A stretch of DNA of 64,000 bases from JAEUTH01 sp039931675 (lineage in GTDB: Bacteria > Bacteroidota > Bacteroidia > AKYH767-A > OLB10), in contig JBDTRM010000046.1 of the NCBI GenBank assembly GCA_039931675.1, positions 1 through 64,000 of the forward strand, read 5' to 3'. The notes under the pieces are model-generated. The model was not told the origin of the DNA. It did no database searches and was given only the letters and a program-made list of their open reading frames with translations. The position numbers were made by a program, and so were the translations under genes. Positions 7,958 to 16,266 of this stretch are shown piece by piece. How positions within the stretch are numbered: the first letter of the stretch is position 1; each line of letters opens with the position of its first letter.

Positions 7958-8914
7958 ATGAAGAAATTACTTAAAGTTTTATTAGGAATTATTATTGTAA
8001 TTGTTGTATTGGCGGGCACAGCCGCTGCTGTTATTGCTATTCGCGGCATTCCACATTATGAACCGCAAAAGGTTGAAGTTAAAGTGGAGATAACACCTCA
8101 ACGTGTGGAGCAAGGCTTAAAGTTAGCCACGCATCTTTGCCTTGCCTGTCATGTACCACTGAATGGGGTGCAAATGAGTGGCCGCGAATTAAATGACGTG
8201 CCTGAAGAATTTGGTACTGCATATTCTTCCAACATCACCAAAGATCCTGATCATGGAATTGGCAAATGGACTGACGGAGAACTCATTTATTTTTTACGGA
8301 CGGGAGTAAAGCCAAACGGAGATTTTGCTCCTCCCTGGATGCCAAAATTTGCTCACATGAGTGAAGAAGATTTATTTTCAATCATATCCTACCTGAGGTC
8401 AGATCACCCAACAGTGCAACCTTCAACAGCTGTTTCTGTTAAATGCGAACCGTCTTTCTTAACCAAGTTTCTTTGCCAGTTTGCATTCAAGCCGTTGGCT
8501 TATCCTAAAGAAGAGATTAAAACTCCTGATACTACAGATCTTGCAGTTTACGGCCATTATCTTGTTGCCGGGCGTTACGATTGCTATCCATGCCATAGTG
8601 CGAATTTTAAAACCATCAATATAAATGAACCTGACAAGACGCCCGGATTTCTTGGTGGTGGTAATACGCTGATGGATAACGAGAGAAGAAAAATTCATTC
8701 CGCTAATATTACTACGGACCAGGAAACCGGAATAGGCAGTTGGACATTCGAACAATTTTCAGATGCTTTGCGTTACGGTAAAAAAGGTGAAACAGGTTTG
8801 CGTTATCCAATGATGCCTTATACTCGCTTAGACGATACTGAAGTAAAAGCAATATGGGCTTATCTTCAAACAGTATCTAAGATTAAGAATAAAGTTGACA
8901 GGACGCTTTTTTAA
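7958..8914 (+). CDS. Membrane-anchored di-haem cytochrome c
   Basis: 318 residues. An uncleaved N-terminal membrane segment (about 5-28) places the rest in the periplasm. There are two class I cytochrome c domains, each with a CxxCH haem site: CLACH (61-65) and CYPCH (209-213). Probable methionine axial ligands lie in PPWMPKF (about 128) and YPMMPY in the second domain. SSNITKDPDHGIGKWTDGEL and the parallel SANITTDQETGIGSWTFEQF show internal duplication, as in the cytochrome subunits of membrane alcohol/aldehyde dehydrogenases. No dehydrogenase gene is adjacent, so its electron donor is unknown. Monocistronic, divergent from the metal operon. Confidence 0.9.
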   Translation: MKKLLKVLLGIIIVIVVLAGTAAAVIAIRGIPHYEPQKVEVKVEITPQRVEQGLKLATHLCLACHVPLNGVQMSGRELNDVPEEFGTAYSSNITKDPDHGIGKWTDGELIYFLRTGVKPNGDFAPPWMPKFAHMSEEDLFSIISYLRSDHPTVQPSTAVSVKCEPSFLTKFLCQFAFKPLAYPKEEIKTPDTTDLAVYGHYLVAGRYDCYPCHSANFKTININEPDKTPGFLGGGNTLMDNERRKIHSANITTDQETGIGSWTFEQFSDALRYGKKGETGLRYPMMPYTRLDDTEVKAIWAYLQTVSKIKNKVDRTLF

Positions 8915-9002
8915 TTGAATGTTTAATGTTGAATTTCGAATAATGACAAATGAAATACCATAGACTTCAAAATTGGCTATTCATCATTTGAATTTTTTAA
9001 TA

Positions 9003-9905
9003 ATGAATAAAAAAATCTTGATTATTATTTGCGGACCCACTGCTGTTGGTAAAACAGATGTTAGCATTGCTGTTGCAAAACATCTTGGTGCGGAAATAAT
9101 TTCATTTGACTCACGACAATTTTTTGTTGAAACTAATATAGGCACAGCTAAGCCTGATGCAGAGCAGCTTGCCGCAGTGAAACATCATTTCATTAACTCG
9201 CATCATGTGTGGGAACATTTCAGCGCAGGCGAATTTGCTGATGCCTGTTTGGCTTTGCTCAATGCATCTGAAAATAAACAGCAACAATTTGTTATGGTTG
9301 GTGGTTCAGGATTATACATTGATGCATTGGTAAATGGCATGGATGATTTGCCCGGCAAGGATGAACCTATACGCCAACAGTTAGACCAACTGTATGATGA
9401 AAAGGGGATAGGAGCGCTACAGGAAAAATTAAAAGCGTTTGATGAAAAATATTATAACACAGTTGATCTTAATAATAAGCAACGGCTGATGCGTGCATTA
9501 GAAGTGATACAATTAAGCGGCAAACCTTATTCATCATTTCTTGGTAACAGCCAACATGCATTTAATTTTATACCGGTTTACATCGCGCTTGATCTCAATC
9601 GCGATGAGTTGTATAAAAGAATTAATAACAGGGTGGACACCATGATGCAAGGCGGGCTTAAAGAAGAATGTATTCGCTTAATGGAATACAAAACATGCAA
9701 TGCTTTGAAGACGGTTGGTTACAAGGAAATGTTCGAACACATTGAAGGAAAATATTCTCTTGATGAAGCAGTTACATTAATCAAGCAACATACCCGCAAC
9801 TATGCAAAGCGACAGCTAACCTGGTTCAGAAAAAATAAAAACTTCAAGTGGTTTAACCCTGATGATTTGAATGCGATTATTAGTCATGTTGATAGTAACC
9901 CATAA
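9003..9905 (+). CDS. miaA: tRNA dimethylallyltransferase
   Basis: 300 residues from ATG 9003; the frame extends upstream to a TTG at 8973, but the family starts right before the P-loop as here. Adds a dimethylallyl group to N6 of A37 in tRNAs that read codons starting with U. Motifs: P-loop GPTAVGKT (11-18), FDSRQFF with the catalytic-site Asp (about 35-41), NIGTAKP, VGGSGLYIDALVNG, and NKQRLMRALEV. Full length. A stem-loop followed by T residues lies 15 bp after the stop. Confidence 0.97.
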   Translation: MNKKILIIICGPTAVGKTDVSIAVAKHLGAEIISFDSRQFFVETNIGTAKPDAEQLAAVKHHFINSHHVWEHFSAGEFADACLALLNASENKQQQFVMVGGSGLYIDALVNGMDDLPGKDEPIRQQLDQLYDEKGIGALQEKLKAFDEKYYNTVDLNNKQRLMRALEVIQLSGKPYSSFLGNSQHAFNFIPVYIALDLNRDELYKRINNRVDTMMQGGLKEECIRLMEYKTCNALKTVGYKEMFEHIEGKYSLDEAVTLIKQHTRNYAKRQLTWFRKNKNFKWFNPDDLNAIISHVDSNP

Positions 9906-9919
9906 TGCTTGTTCTGTTC

Positions 9920-9938
9920 CGGGATGGTATCCCGTTTT
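9920..9938 (+). terminator. Intrinsic terminator after miaA
   Basis: Stem CGGGAT/ATCCCG (9920-9925 with 9929-9934), 3-nt loop, then TTTT. It lies 15 bp after the miaA stop. The T tract is short, so termination may be partial. Confidence 0.55.
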
Positions 9939-10005
9939 ACACGTATAGACCAACAAGGCAAATATTTCCAGATAATAGTTCACACCATAAACATTATGGT
10001 TATTG

Positions 10006-10054
10006 ATGCATGTATATTTGATAACTTTTCGATTATGTTTGTGATTAAAATAAG
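10006..10054 (+). repeat. Repeat III, degenerate copy 3
   Basis: Shares AACTTTTCGATTATGTTTG and the following AATAA region with the full copies at 11097 and 37431. TATGTTTG (TAnnTTTG) is kept, but the TTG box at 19 nt is not. It lies 32 bp upstream of the TPR gene at 10086 and may contain its promoter. Confidence 0.55.
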
Positions 10055-10085
10055 ATGTTAGCGGATTTACAAAACAACTACGGCA

Positions 10086-10985
10086 ATGAAACAAACAATC
10101 ATTTTTACAATCTTGCTCGCAGGACTATTTCAGAGTGCAGCGGGACAAGACTTCAAACAACAGTTCGATGATTTATGCAAAAAAAAAGACACTGCCGGAG
10201 AAGAGAAATTACTTGCTCAATGGCAGGACAAAAAACCTAACGATCCTGAACTGTATGTTGCATATTATAACTTTTATGTTCAGAAAAGCATGAAAGAAAT
10301 GATTGGACTTGAACAACAACAGAAAGGTGAAAATTCTCTTGAGTTAAAAGACTCAGCCGGAAAAGTTGCCGGCTACATGAATGACATGGTTGTGTATGAT
10401 GACAAGTATTTAAGAAAGGGATTTGAATATATTGATAAGGGCATTGCAATGTTTCCAAACAGGCTTGACATGCGATTCGGTAAAATTTATATTCTTGGGA
10501 AAAATGAAAATTACAAAGATTTTACGGACGAAATAATTAAGACGATTGAATATTCAAACAAAAATAAAAATGCCTGGCTGTGGACAGACAATAAGCCACA
10601 AGATGAACCGAAACAATTTATGTTGAGTGCAATTCAGGATTATATCCTGCAATTATACGACACCGGAGATGATACGTTACTTGACAACATGAAAGGAATT
10701 TCGGAGGCAGTTCTTAAATATTATCCCGACCATGTTGAAAGTCTTTCAGACTTATCAATTGTTTACATGTTAAACAAAGAGTATGACAAAGCTCTTGAAC
10801 AATTATTAAAAGCTGAAAAAATTGCACCAACTGACTGTATTGTTCTTAATAACATTGCAGAAGCCTATAAGAGAAAAGGCGACAATGCAAATGCTATAAC
10901 TTATTACGAAAAAATTTTGAAGCATGGTGATAAAGAAGCCAAAGCAGCAGCACAAAAACAGATAGACAAACTGGATAAGAAATGA
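10086..10985 (+). CDS. Exported TPR-repeat protein
   Basis: 299 residues. Signal peptide MKQTIIFTILLAGLFQSAAG with the common Bacteroidota AGQD-type end. Residues ~20-200 are helical and give no recognised domain. Two or three TPR motifs follow in the last 90 residues (NDPELYVAYYNFY early; VESLSDLSIVYMLNKEYDKA and CIVLNNIAEAYKRKGDNANA late). Likely a periplasmic scaffold; partner unknown. It is preceded by a repeat III copy and followed by the first repeat I copy, so it sits at the left edge of array I. Confidence 0.8.
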   Translation: MKQTIIFTILLAGLFQSAAGQDFKQQFDDLCKKKDTAGEEKLLAQWQDKKPNDPELYVAYYNFYVQKSMKEMIGLEQQQKGENSLELKDSAGKVAGYMNDMVVYDDKYLRKGFEYIDKGIAMFPNRLDMRFGKIYILGKNENYKDFTDEIIKTIEYSNKNKNAWLWTDNKPQDEPKQFMLSAIQDYILQLYDTGDDTLLDNMKGISEAVLKYYPDHVESLSDLSIVYMLNKEYDKALEQLLKAEKIAPTDCIVLNNIAEAYKRKGDNANAITYYEKILKHGDKEAKAAAQKQIDKLDKK

Positions 10986-11021
10986 CTATACATGCCACCT
11001 CGCTCAAGCAATCCTTCTGCC

Positions 11022-11093
11022 ATTTCACAAAACCCTCAAACCTTTAACTTAAGCCTGTTGCAATGATGAAAGTATTGATTGATTTGTTAGGAA
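11022..11093 (+). repeat. Repeat I copy 1
   Basis: First copy of the array I repeat. TTG 11058-11060, exactly 18 nt, then TTGATTTG (11079-11086), one mismatch from TAnnTTTG. The upstream part (CCCTCAAACCTTTAAC) is shared with copies 4, 6 and 8. Confidence 0.85.
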
Positions 11094-11096
11094 CAG

Positions 11097-11223
11097 TAAC
11101 AGATTTGATAACTTTTAGAAAGTTGTCAAATCTATCATACAATAAAGACATTGCAGTTTTTGATGCAAGCATATATTGTATATAAGAACCTTTCGATTAT
11201 GTTTGTTCGGGTAATAACATGTG
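11097..11223 (+). repeat. Repeat III copy 1: hairpin plus promoter-like sequence
   Basis: About 125 bp, closely similar to the reverse complement of 37431-37551. A 15-bp hairpin (11101-11115 with 11119-11133, one wobble) is followed by TTG 11176-11178, 19 nt, TATGTTTG 11198-11205, a perfect Bacteroidota promoter pattern. Predicted transcription starts near 11212, just upstream of the OmpA-like gene. Confidence 0.8.
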
Positions 11224-11247
11224 ATATACTATTTTAAACAACCAACA

Positions 11248-12528
11248 GTGCGACTGATAACGTACACATTAATTCTAACCTTTTTAATTACTATGACTTT
11301 GTCCGGACAGACAAAGACAGTGAAGACCGGCGTGTATTTTGATACCGACAAGTTTGACCTTAGGGGTGAAGGCAAACAAACTATTGATAACACATTCGAC
11401 ACTTTACAAAATGTTGTGCTTACTAAAATTGTTTTGACAGGCAACACTGATAATTCAGCAGACAGTTTGTATAACCTCAAACTTTCTGACAACAGAGTTG
11501 AGGCAGTTAATACTTACCTGCTGACAAAAGGAATAAATCAATCTATTATTTCAACGGATTATTTCGGAGAAGAAAAACCAAAAGCTACGAATGAAACAGG
11601 TGAAGGGAAACAAATAAACCGAAGAGTTGACATTTTAATTTTCTATAAGACGGAAGTAATTCCCAAACAAACCATTGCAGTTGACACAATTCCTAAACAG
11701 ATTTTGAAAACCGACACCTGTAAAAGCGACACTACAATTATACTTCCCGAGGGAACGCAGGTAGTTTTTAATCGCTGTGAGTATTTTGAAATAAAAGAGT
11801 GCGTTGAGTTTACCGAAACAAATAATCCGCAAGCGATTTTAGTTAACGGACTTTCATTAATGGACACCAGCGGTTTTCCGATTGCAAGTTGCGGCATGTT
11901 AAGGGTTACTCTAAAGCCGGGTTGCACAAACAGGGAATGTTTTAAAGTTCCTGTAAAAGTCCGCTTCCCTGTTCCTGAAGATAAAGAATGTGATTATTGC
12001 GGGCGGGATGCAAACCTGTATGATATTACAAATAATGGTTTGTGGGTTCAAACTCCGCAAAGCAAAAAAACAGAAGTGAAACTGGTGAAAGTACGTGGAC
12101 AAATGTTTTATCAATTTGAATTGTTTTGCCCTAACGGTTGGAATAATTGTGACTGTAAAATCAAATGGAAAAAGGTAAAATTTAAAACTAAACATTCTTC
12201 CCGGATTATAACTTTAAAAGTAACCAATGACTGCCCTGCCACTGTTTTTGAGTTTAAGCCAAAAGCAAGAAAGAATATTGCAATTGCAAAAATACCCTGT
12301 AGGAAAGGAAATAAAACAGTAATCGCAACAATCGTCAACAGCAAAGGAGATACTTTGATTTTAAAGCAACAACTATTGAATGACCTACCAAAGCGAACTG
12401 CATTTTCCAAGTGTGAAAAAATAAAAGGTGAAACAATCGGCAAATGGCTTGGTGTTTTCCCGATTGCAAAACGGGAACTATATCGCAAGTATATTATCAA
12501 AACTAACCTGCTTACAAAACAAGAATGA
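11248..12528 (+). CDS. Exported protein with OmpA-like domain
   Basis: Start chosen at GTG 11248 because it opens a short signal peptide (RLITYTLILTFLITMTLSGQ) and leaves ~35 nt of leader after the promoter-like sequence ending at 11205; an in-frame GTG at 11221 is the alternative. Residues ~30-130 resemble the OmpA C-terminal peptidoglycan-binding fold: VYFDTDKFDLRGEG, LTGNTDNSADSLYNLKLSDN, RVEAVNTYLL, ending GKQINRRVDI. The following ~290 residues are unrecognised, beta-rich and Cys-rich (many pairs, for example CEYFEIKEC and CDYCG), so probably disulphide-bonded in the periplasm. No outer membrane barrel is present. Second gene of array I, between repeat copies 1 and 2. Confidence 0.78.
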   Translation: MRLITYTLILTFLITMTLSGQTKTVKTGVYFDTDKFDLRGEGKQTIDNTFDTLQNVVLTKIVLTGNTDNSADSLYNLKLSDNRVEAVNTYLLTKGINQSIISTDYFGEEKPKATNETGEGKQINRRVDILIFYKTEVIPKQTIAVDTIPKQILKTDTCKSDTTIILPEGTQVVFNRCEYFEIKECVEFTETNNPQAILVNGLSLMDTSGFPIASCGMLRVTLKPGCTNRECFKVPVKVRFPVPEDKECDYCGRDANLYDITNNGLWVQTPQSKKTEVKLVKVRGQMFYQFELFCPNGWNNCDCKIKWKKVKFKTKHSSRIITLKVTNDCPATVFEFKPKARKNIAIAKIPCRKGNKTVIATIVNSKGDTLILKQQLLNDLPKRTAFSKCEKIKGETIGKWLGVFPIAKRELYRKYIIKTNLLTKQE

Positions 12529-12572
12529 ACCCAGTTGCATTGAGGAAAGTATTGATAGATTTGTTCGTGGGA
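12529..12572 (+). repeat. Repeat I copy 2
   Basis: Begins right after the stop of the OmpA-like gene. TTG 12535-12537, 18 nt, TAGATTTG 12556-12563. The 5' extension of the repeat is missing. Confidence 0.85.
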
Positions 12573-12591
12573 TTTAATATTATAGAATAAC

Positions 12592-13197
12592 GTGCAACAA
12601 AAAATAAACATAAGACTTATTGATAAGATAAAAAAACCTGCGGTGGGAAATAATGTTTCAAGTAAAATTATCAGATTCATTCTTTACCCCATTTATATTA
12701 TAATTGGAATAATTTATCTCTTTTTAGTTATGATTTTTGGTTTGTTTCAAAAGCTCGTAATCACAATTATAGGCAGAAATAAAAAGGAAAGTGATAACAA
12801 TACAATCTCTAATGAAATGCAATGGGTAACCTGGACAAAGATTAACGAGATATTGATAGATAGAAAATACATGGGAGAGTTAAGCATGTCAGGCCCGATA
12901 TGTTTTAGCATAAAAACAAAACCAAGAATAATAGATTTAGAAAACATTGCTTTTGGAGATTGGTTCTTTCCTCATAACAATGGAATATTTTTACAAAAAT
13001 GGAATTCTACAGATAAAGCAGATTCAGATTTACTTTTTTTTAATGCTGAAAGTTTTAAGATTAGAACAGTCGAAAAAAACATATCATCTGTAAGTTGGAA
13101 CATAGTTGAATTGGAAGATAAATCATTACAATTAAATTGTGAGACAGACGAAAACATCTTGATTTTTAAAATTGAAATGACAACCCCATTGCATTGA
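12592..13197 (+). CDS. Hypothetical protein with one membrane segment
   Basis: 201 residues starting at GTG 12592, about 29 nt after the promoter-like box of repeat copy 2. A hydrophobic segment at about residues 27-58 anchors it; the C-terminal ~135 residues are soluble and beta-rich (GDWFFPHNNGIFLQKW, SSVSWNIVELEDKSLQL). I recognise no family. The final codons, CCA TTG CAT TGA, are made of repeat copy 3, so the natural C-terminus may have been replaced by the junction. Single gene between repeat copies 2 and 3. Confidence 0.6.
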   Translation: MQQKINIRLIDKIKKPAVGNNVSSKIIRFILYPIYIIIGIIYLFLVMIFGLFQKLVITIIGRNKKESDNNTISNEMQWVTWTKINEILIDRKYMGELSMSGPICFSIKTKPRIIDLENIAFGDWFFPHNNGIFLQKWNSTDKADSDLLFFNAESFKIRTVEKNISSVSWNIVELEDKSLQLNCETDENILIFKIEMTTPLH

Positions 13198-13227
13198 TGA
13201 AAGTATTGATAGATTTGTTGGGGGGAA
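13183..13227 (+). repeat. Repeat I copy 3
   Basis: TTG 13189-13191, 18 nt, TAGATTTG 13210-13217, then TTGGGGGGA. It overlaps the end of the upstream gene and supplies its stop codon. It also encodes MKVLIDLLGG in frame with the following RDD gene. Confidence 0.88.
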
Positions 13228-13262
13228 ATAAAGATATTAAGCACTATTTTAAAAAAACGAAT

Positions 13263-13715
13263 ATGACAGACCAAATAATAATTACAAAACCAAATCTTGG
13301 AAAACGCATTACCGCAGGGTTCATTGACTATGGAATAATTTTTTTGCTATTTTTTGTACTGATTTATTTTTTTGGAGTACATACTGAAGATAAAGGTTAT
13401 ACTTTAACCGGACTACCTGCAATTGGACTGATGCTATTTTGGTTTCTATATACAATTGGTGCAGAACAATTATTTGGAGCCACACTTGGTAATTACCTTG
13501 AAAATCTTGAAGTAATTTCTATACTTGACAATCAACCTTCGCTTACATTTGGACAATCATTTAAGCGTCATTTGCTTGATTTAATTGATATTTGGCTATT
13601 TGGTGTTTTGGCAATTTTGTTCATTAAAAACACAAAATATAACCAACGACTTGGCGACATTTGGGCAAGGACAATTGTAGTTGACACTATGGACCAGTCA
13701 CAAGGGTTTCAATAA
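13263..13715 (+). CDS. RDD family membrane protein
   Basis: 150 residues from ATG 13263. The frame is open upstream through an ATG in repeat copy 3 that would add the repeat-encoded MKVLIDLLGG; I reject that start because the promoter-like box lies inside it. RDD signatures: GKRITAGFIDYG with the basic and Asp residues in helix 1, GATLGNYLENLEV in the middle, and YNQRLGDIWARTIVVD at the end. Three membrane helices. RDD proteins are small inner membrane proteins, some linked to Na+/H+ transport, others of unknown role. Single-gene cassette between repeat copies 3 and 4. Confidence 0.87.
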   Translation: MTDQIIITKPNLGKRITAGFIDYGIIFLLFFVLIYFFGVHTEDKGYTLTGLPAIGLMLFWFLYTIGAEQLFGATLGNYLENLEVISILDNQPSLTFGQSFKRHLLDLIDIWLFGVLAILFIKNTKYNQRLGDIWARTIVVDTMDQSQGFQ

Positions 13716-13750
13716 AATAATCATTTTTAATCAACCTTGCTCTTTCCAAA

Positions 13751-13815
13751 ACTCTCAACCCTATAACCTAACCCTATTGCATTGATGATAGTATTGATAG
13801 ATTTGTTGGGAGGAA
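13751..13815 (+). repeat. Repeat I copy 4
   Basis: TTG 13777-13779, 18 nt, TAGATTTG 13798-13805. Includes the 5' extension ACTCTCAACCC and CCTAACC. ACCTAAC 46 bp before the end and GTTGGGA at the end superficially resemble integron core sites. Confidence 0.88.
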
Positions 13816-13871
13816 TAAATTAAGTTTATCTTATTTAATAAATTATAAAAGGTAGCACAAATTAAAATACA

Positions 13872-14687
13872 ATGGTGATAATTACTAGACATTCCTTGTG
13901 CAGTTTTTCGGTTATGCTTCTATTGCTACTAAATAATTGTTTCGCACAATCAGGTATTTATAAAATCAGTGGAACGGTTTATAATAAGGCTGAGGGGCCA
14001 AATGCAGTATTGGAGAATGCGAGTGTTGAATTATTAGTTTCAGATAGTGTCCATTATGAAACAAAAACGGATTCTATTGGACATTATACATTGGAGCATC
14101 TAAAACTACTGCCGAATAAAATTTATTCTTTGGCATGCACCTACATAGGCTATCTCACTTATTACGAAAAGATTAATGTCGAAGAAAATAATCTTTTTGA
14201 TGAATTTAAAGTTGACTTTAACACTCACCTAATAATTTGCAAATGGCATATGGGTTTGTCAGAACATCTTCCTAAAAGAATGTTTTCAAAATCTTCTTAC
14301 AAACCAACAAATGCCTTGAAGAAAGGCTTAAAGAAAGAAGCAGGTGAACTGGACGAAAATCCAACTTTGACGATTCTAATAAGTGGACATATAGATTATG
14401 ATGAAACAATTCAAGGAGATACAATGTTGGCTTACAACCGAGCATTGGCAGTTAAAAAAATTTTAATTGGTTATGGCATTGAAGAAAAAAGATTAGCCGT
14501 CAGGAGTTTGGGAATTACCAAACCTTATACCATGTCGGAAGATACGCTTGAATTAAAAAAAGGAATGGTTTTAAATTATGAACTTATACAATCTCTTCAT
14601 TCCCAAAAAAATGTTGATTTAGGTCATCAGCTAAACCGAAGAATTTCTTTTGAAATTGTAAGAACTGACTACGTGCCTTATGAATAA
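13872..14687 (+). CDS. Carboxypeptidase-regulatory-like plus OmpA-like exported protein
   Basis: 271 residues. Signal peptide to about residue 26 (LLLLLNNCFAQS). Residues ~30-110 form a carboxypeptidase regulatory-like beta sandwich (YKISGTVYNKAEG, LENASVELLVSD, TDSIGHYTLEHL, CTYIGYLTYY). The C-terminal half looks like an OmpA peptidoglycan-binding domain (LTILISGHIDYDET, YNRALAVKKILIGYGIEEKR, then QLNRRISFEI). Likely periplasmic and wall-associated; it differs from the other OmpA-like protein of the array in lacking the Cys-rich part. Single gene between repeat copies 4 and 5. Confidence 0.78.
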   Translation: MVIITRHSLCSFSVMLLLLLNNCFAQSGIYKISGTVYNKAEGPNAVLENASVELLVSDSVHYETKTDSIGHYTLEHLKLLPNKIYSLACTYIGYLTYYEKINVEENNLFDEFKVDFNTHLIICKWHMGLSEHLPKRMFSKSSYKPTNALKKGLKKEAGELDENPTLTILISGHIDYDETIQGDTMLAYNRALAVKKILIGYGIEEKRLAVRSLGITKPYTMSEDTLELKKGMVLNYELIQSLHSQKNVDLGHQLNRRISFEIVRTDYVPYE

Positions 14688-14691
14688 AAAG

Positions 14692-14748
14692 CCGCTTTAA
14701 CCCAACCCTGCTGCATTAATGAAAGTATTGATAGATTTGTTGGGAGAA
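14692..14748 (+). repeat. Repeat I copy 5
   Basis: CTG (for TTG) 14711-14713, 18 nt, TAGATTTG 14732-14739. It begins a few bases after the preceding stop. Confidence 0.85.
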
Positions 14749-14789
14749 ATAAATATATGAACCTAAAATAGAATAGTATTAAACAATAC

Positions 14790-15509
14790 ATGAGGATACA
14801 AATTTTTATTCTTACTCATTTATTTTCTGTGACATCGCTTTTCGGTCAGGCACAACAAACGAAAACATTTGAGACGGAAGTTTTATCTCATGACAAAACA
14901 AAAGAAATCTTCAATGATAAGGTAAAGACAAAATTCAATATCAGCTACCCTATCTTCAAAGTTTACAGCTACAAAGACAAGTCAGGTGAATTTTATTTAG
15001 TGCTTACAGAAAGTAATGATAGCATCACAATTGACAAAGACACGCTTCATAGCAATATCAAAGCATTTAATCTTATTAAGTCAAATACAGGTCTTGTAAA
15101 AAAGTGGGAGATAAATGACTTTAAGATAAAACAAATTAATAATGAAGGTCTTGAAACATCAATTTCGTTCTTGACAAAATATTGCGAGTTTCAGGATATT
15201 GATAACGACAATATAATTGACCCCATTTTAGTTTACGGCTCAGCGGGTATAAATGGATATGGTGACGGAAGAATTAAAATATTGATTTTCTATAAAGAAC
15301 AAAAGATTACCATTCGTCATCAAAATGGTATTCTTGACTTTTGGAGAAATACTAAAGTTGATAAAGCATTTTACTCTTTACCTTTAGTATTGCAAAATCA
15401 TGTAAAAGACTTAATGCAAAAAATGGTTGGCAGCGACCTTACTAATTTTCCTGATGGTTGGCAGGATGCAATGAGTAAACACAAACTATATTTTGACGAG
15501 AACAAATAA
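14790..15509 (+). CDS. Exported hypothetical protein
   Basis: 239 residues. Signal peptide to about residue 20 (SVTSLFGQAQQ). Residues ~115-165 contain an acidic turn, YCEFQDIDNDNIIDPILVYG, like the Ca-binding loops of FG-GAP/integrin-type repeats, followed by INGYGDGRIKILIFYK. No catalytic motif. The 3' end lies 22 nt before the probable start of the next gene, so this cassette carries two genes. Confidence 0.7.
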   Translation: MRIQIFILTHLFSVTSLFGQAQQTKTFETEVLSHDKTKEIFNDKVKTKFNISYPIFKVYSYKDKSGEFYLVLTESNDSITIDKDTLHSNIKAFNLIKSNTGLVKKWEINDFKIKQINNEGLETSISFLTKYCEFQDIDNDNIIDPILVYGSAGINGYGDGRIKILIFYKEQKITIRHQNGILDFWRNTKVDKAFYSLPLVLQNHVKDLMQKMVGSDLTNFPDGWQDAMSKHKLYFDENK

Positions 15510-15531
15510 AAACCCCGATAACGGATCGGTG

Positions 15532-15903
15532 ATGGTGACTGACAAATACAACTTCTTATCTTACGATGAGTTATTTGATGCAATTGAAAATGATTTATCA
15601 GACAATAAATTCAAAGCATTAGCTCAACTTTTAATGAGTGCAGTTACCGACTGGCATGCATTGAATTTACGAGAACCCAAAAACCTAATCATAGAATTAA
15701 AAAAAGAAATCAATAACAAATTAACCTTTGACAGTATTGAAGGTTATTTAAAAAAACTTAAACCCTCTCATCACGCATGGAAAATGGAAGCAATTAGTGC
15801 ATTACTTGAAATGTTTGACTTTGAAAGGAAAAACTTATTTGACATGAATATTGAACTTCCTGAAATTATCGAGCGCGTAACGCAACATTATAGGCAGAAA
15901 TAA
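15532..15903 (+). CDS. Small cytoplasmic hypothetical protein
   Basis: 123 residues from ATG 15532; the frame opens earlier at 15493 but that start lies inside the preceding gene. All-helical and acidic, with no signal peptide. LSYDELFDAIENDLSDNKFK, then WHALNLREPKNL, then PSHHAWKMEAISALLEMFDF. I do not recognise it; size and composition resemble immunity-type or HEAT-like small proteins, but that is only an impression. Second gene of the cassette between repeat copies 5 and 6. Confidence 0.6.
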   Translation: MVTDKYNFLSYDELFDAIENDLSDNKFKALAQLLMSAVTDWHALNLREPKNLIIELKKEINNKLTFDSIEGYLKKLKPSHHAWKMEAISALLEMFDFERKNLFDMNIELPEIIERVTQHYRQK

Positions 15904-15935
15904 AATAGAATTTATCTTCTCTTTTCCCAAATACC

Positions 15936-15998
15936 ATCAAACCCTTAACGCAAGCTTGTTGCATTAATGAAAGTATTGATAGATTTGTTGGGGAGAAA
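15936..15998 (+). repeat. Repeat I copy 6
   Basis: TTG 15959-15961, 18 nt, TAGATTTG 15980-15987. Includes the 5' extension ATCAAACCCTTAAC. Confidence 0.88.
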
Positions 15999-16056
15999 CC
16001 TACTAACCCAAATTCAGAAAACTTTTTCGCTACCTTTGACTTATAAAAATTATATC

Positions 16057-16260
16057 ATGTTGATAGAAAGAACATCAAGCGAAGTGATCATCCGGCTTCC
16101 ATCTTATGTGGACACAGAAGGCTTACAGCAGCTTGTAGATTATTTGAGCTACAAGGAAGCAACTGCAAAGTCAAAGGCAAAGCAATCTGATGTTGACAAA
16201 CTTGCTAAGGAAGTAAAGAAAGGTTGGTGGACTAAAAACCGTAGCCGGTTTATAAAATGA
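16057..16260 (+). CDS. Small antitoxin-like protein, partner of PIN toxin
   Basis: 67 residues from ATG 16057; a longer frame back to 15967 begins inside repeat copy 6 and is unlikely. N-terminal strand (SSEVIIRLPSYVDTEGLQQL), then a charged helix with KAKQSDVDKLAKEVKKGWW. Typical size and placement for the antitoxin of a PIN-domain pair, with 6 nt to the next start. TACCTTTG at 16031-16038 upstream could be a second promoter element. The antitoxin call rests on context. Confidence 0.7.
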   Translation: MLIERTSSEVIIRLPSYVDTEGLQQLVDYLSYKEATAKSKAKQSDVDKLAKEVKKGWWTKNRSRFIK

Positions 16261-16266
16261 TGGCTG

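Noticed and set aside
12111..12680. Long minus-strand frame under the OmpA-like gene
   Set aside because: Hydrophobic, Phe- and Cys-rich composition typical of the reverse of an A-rich coding strand; it crosses a repeat and two gene ends.
13194..13262. Upstream start of the RDD gene inside repeat I (MKVLIDLLGG)
   Set aside because: The start would lie within the promoter-like sequence, and the extension has no counterpart in the RDD family.
13751..13815. True integron attC sites in repeat I
   Set aside because: ACCTAAC and GTTGGGA near the ends resemble core sites, but most copies match poorly, the last base of the core is wrong, the length is ~46 bp and no L-box pairing is seen.
15967..16056. 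Upstream start of the antitoxin-like gene inside repeat I
   Set aside because: Same reason: the extension is repeat-derived and overlaps the predicted promoter.
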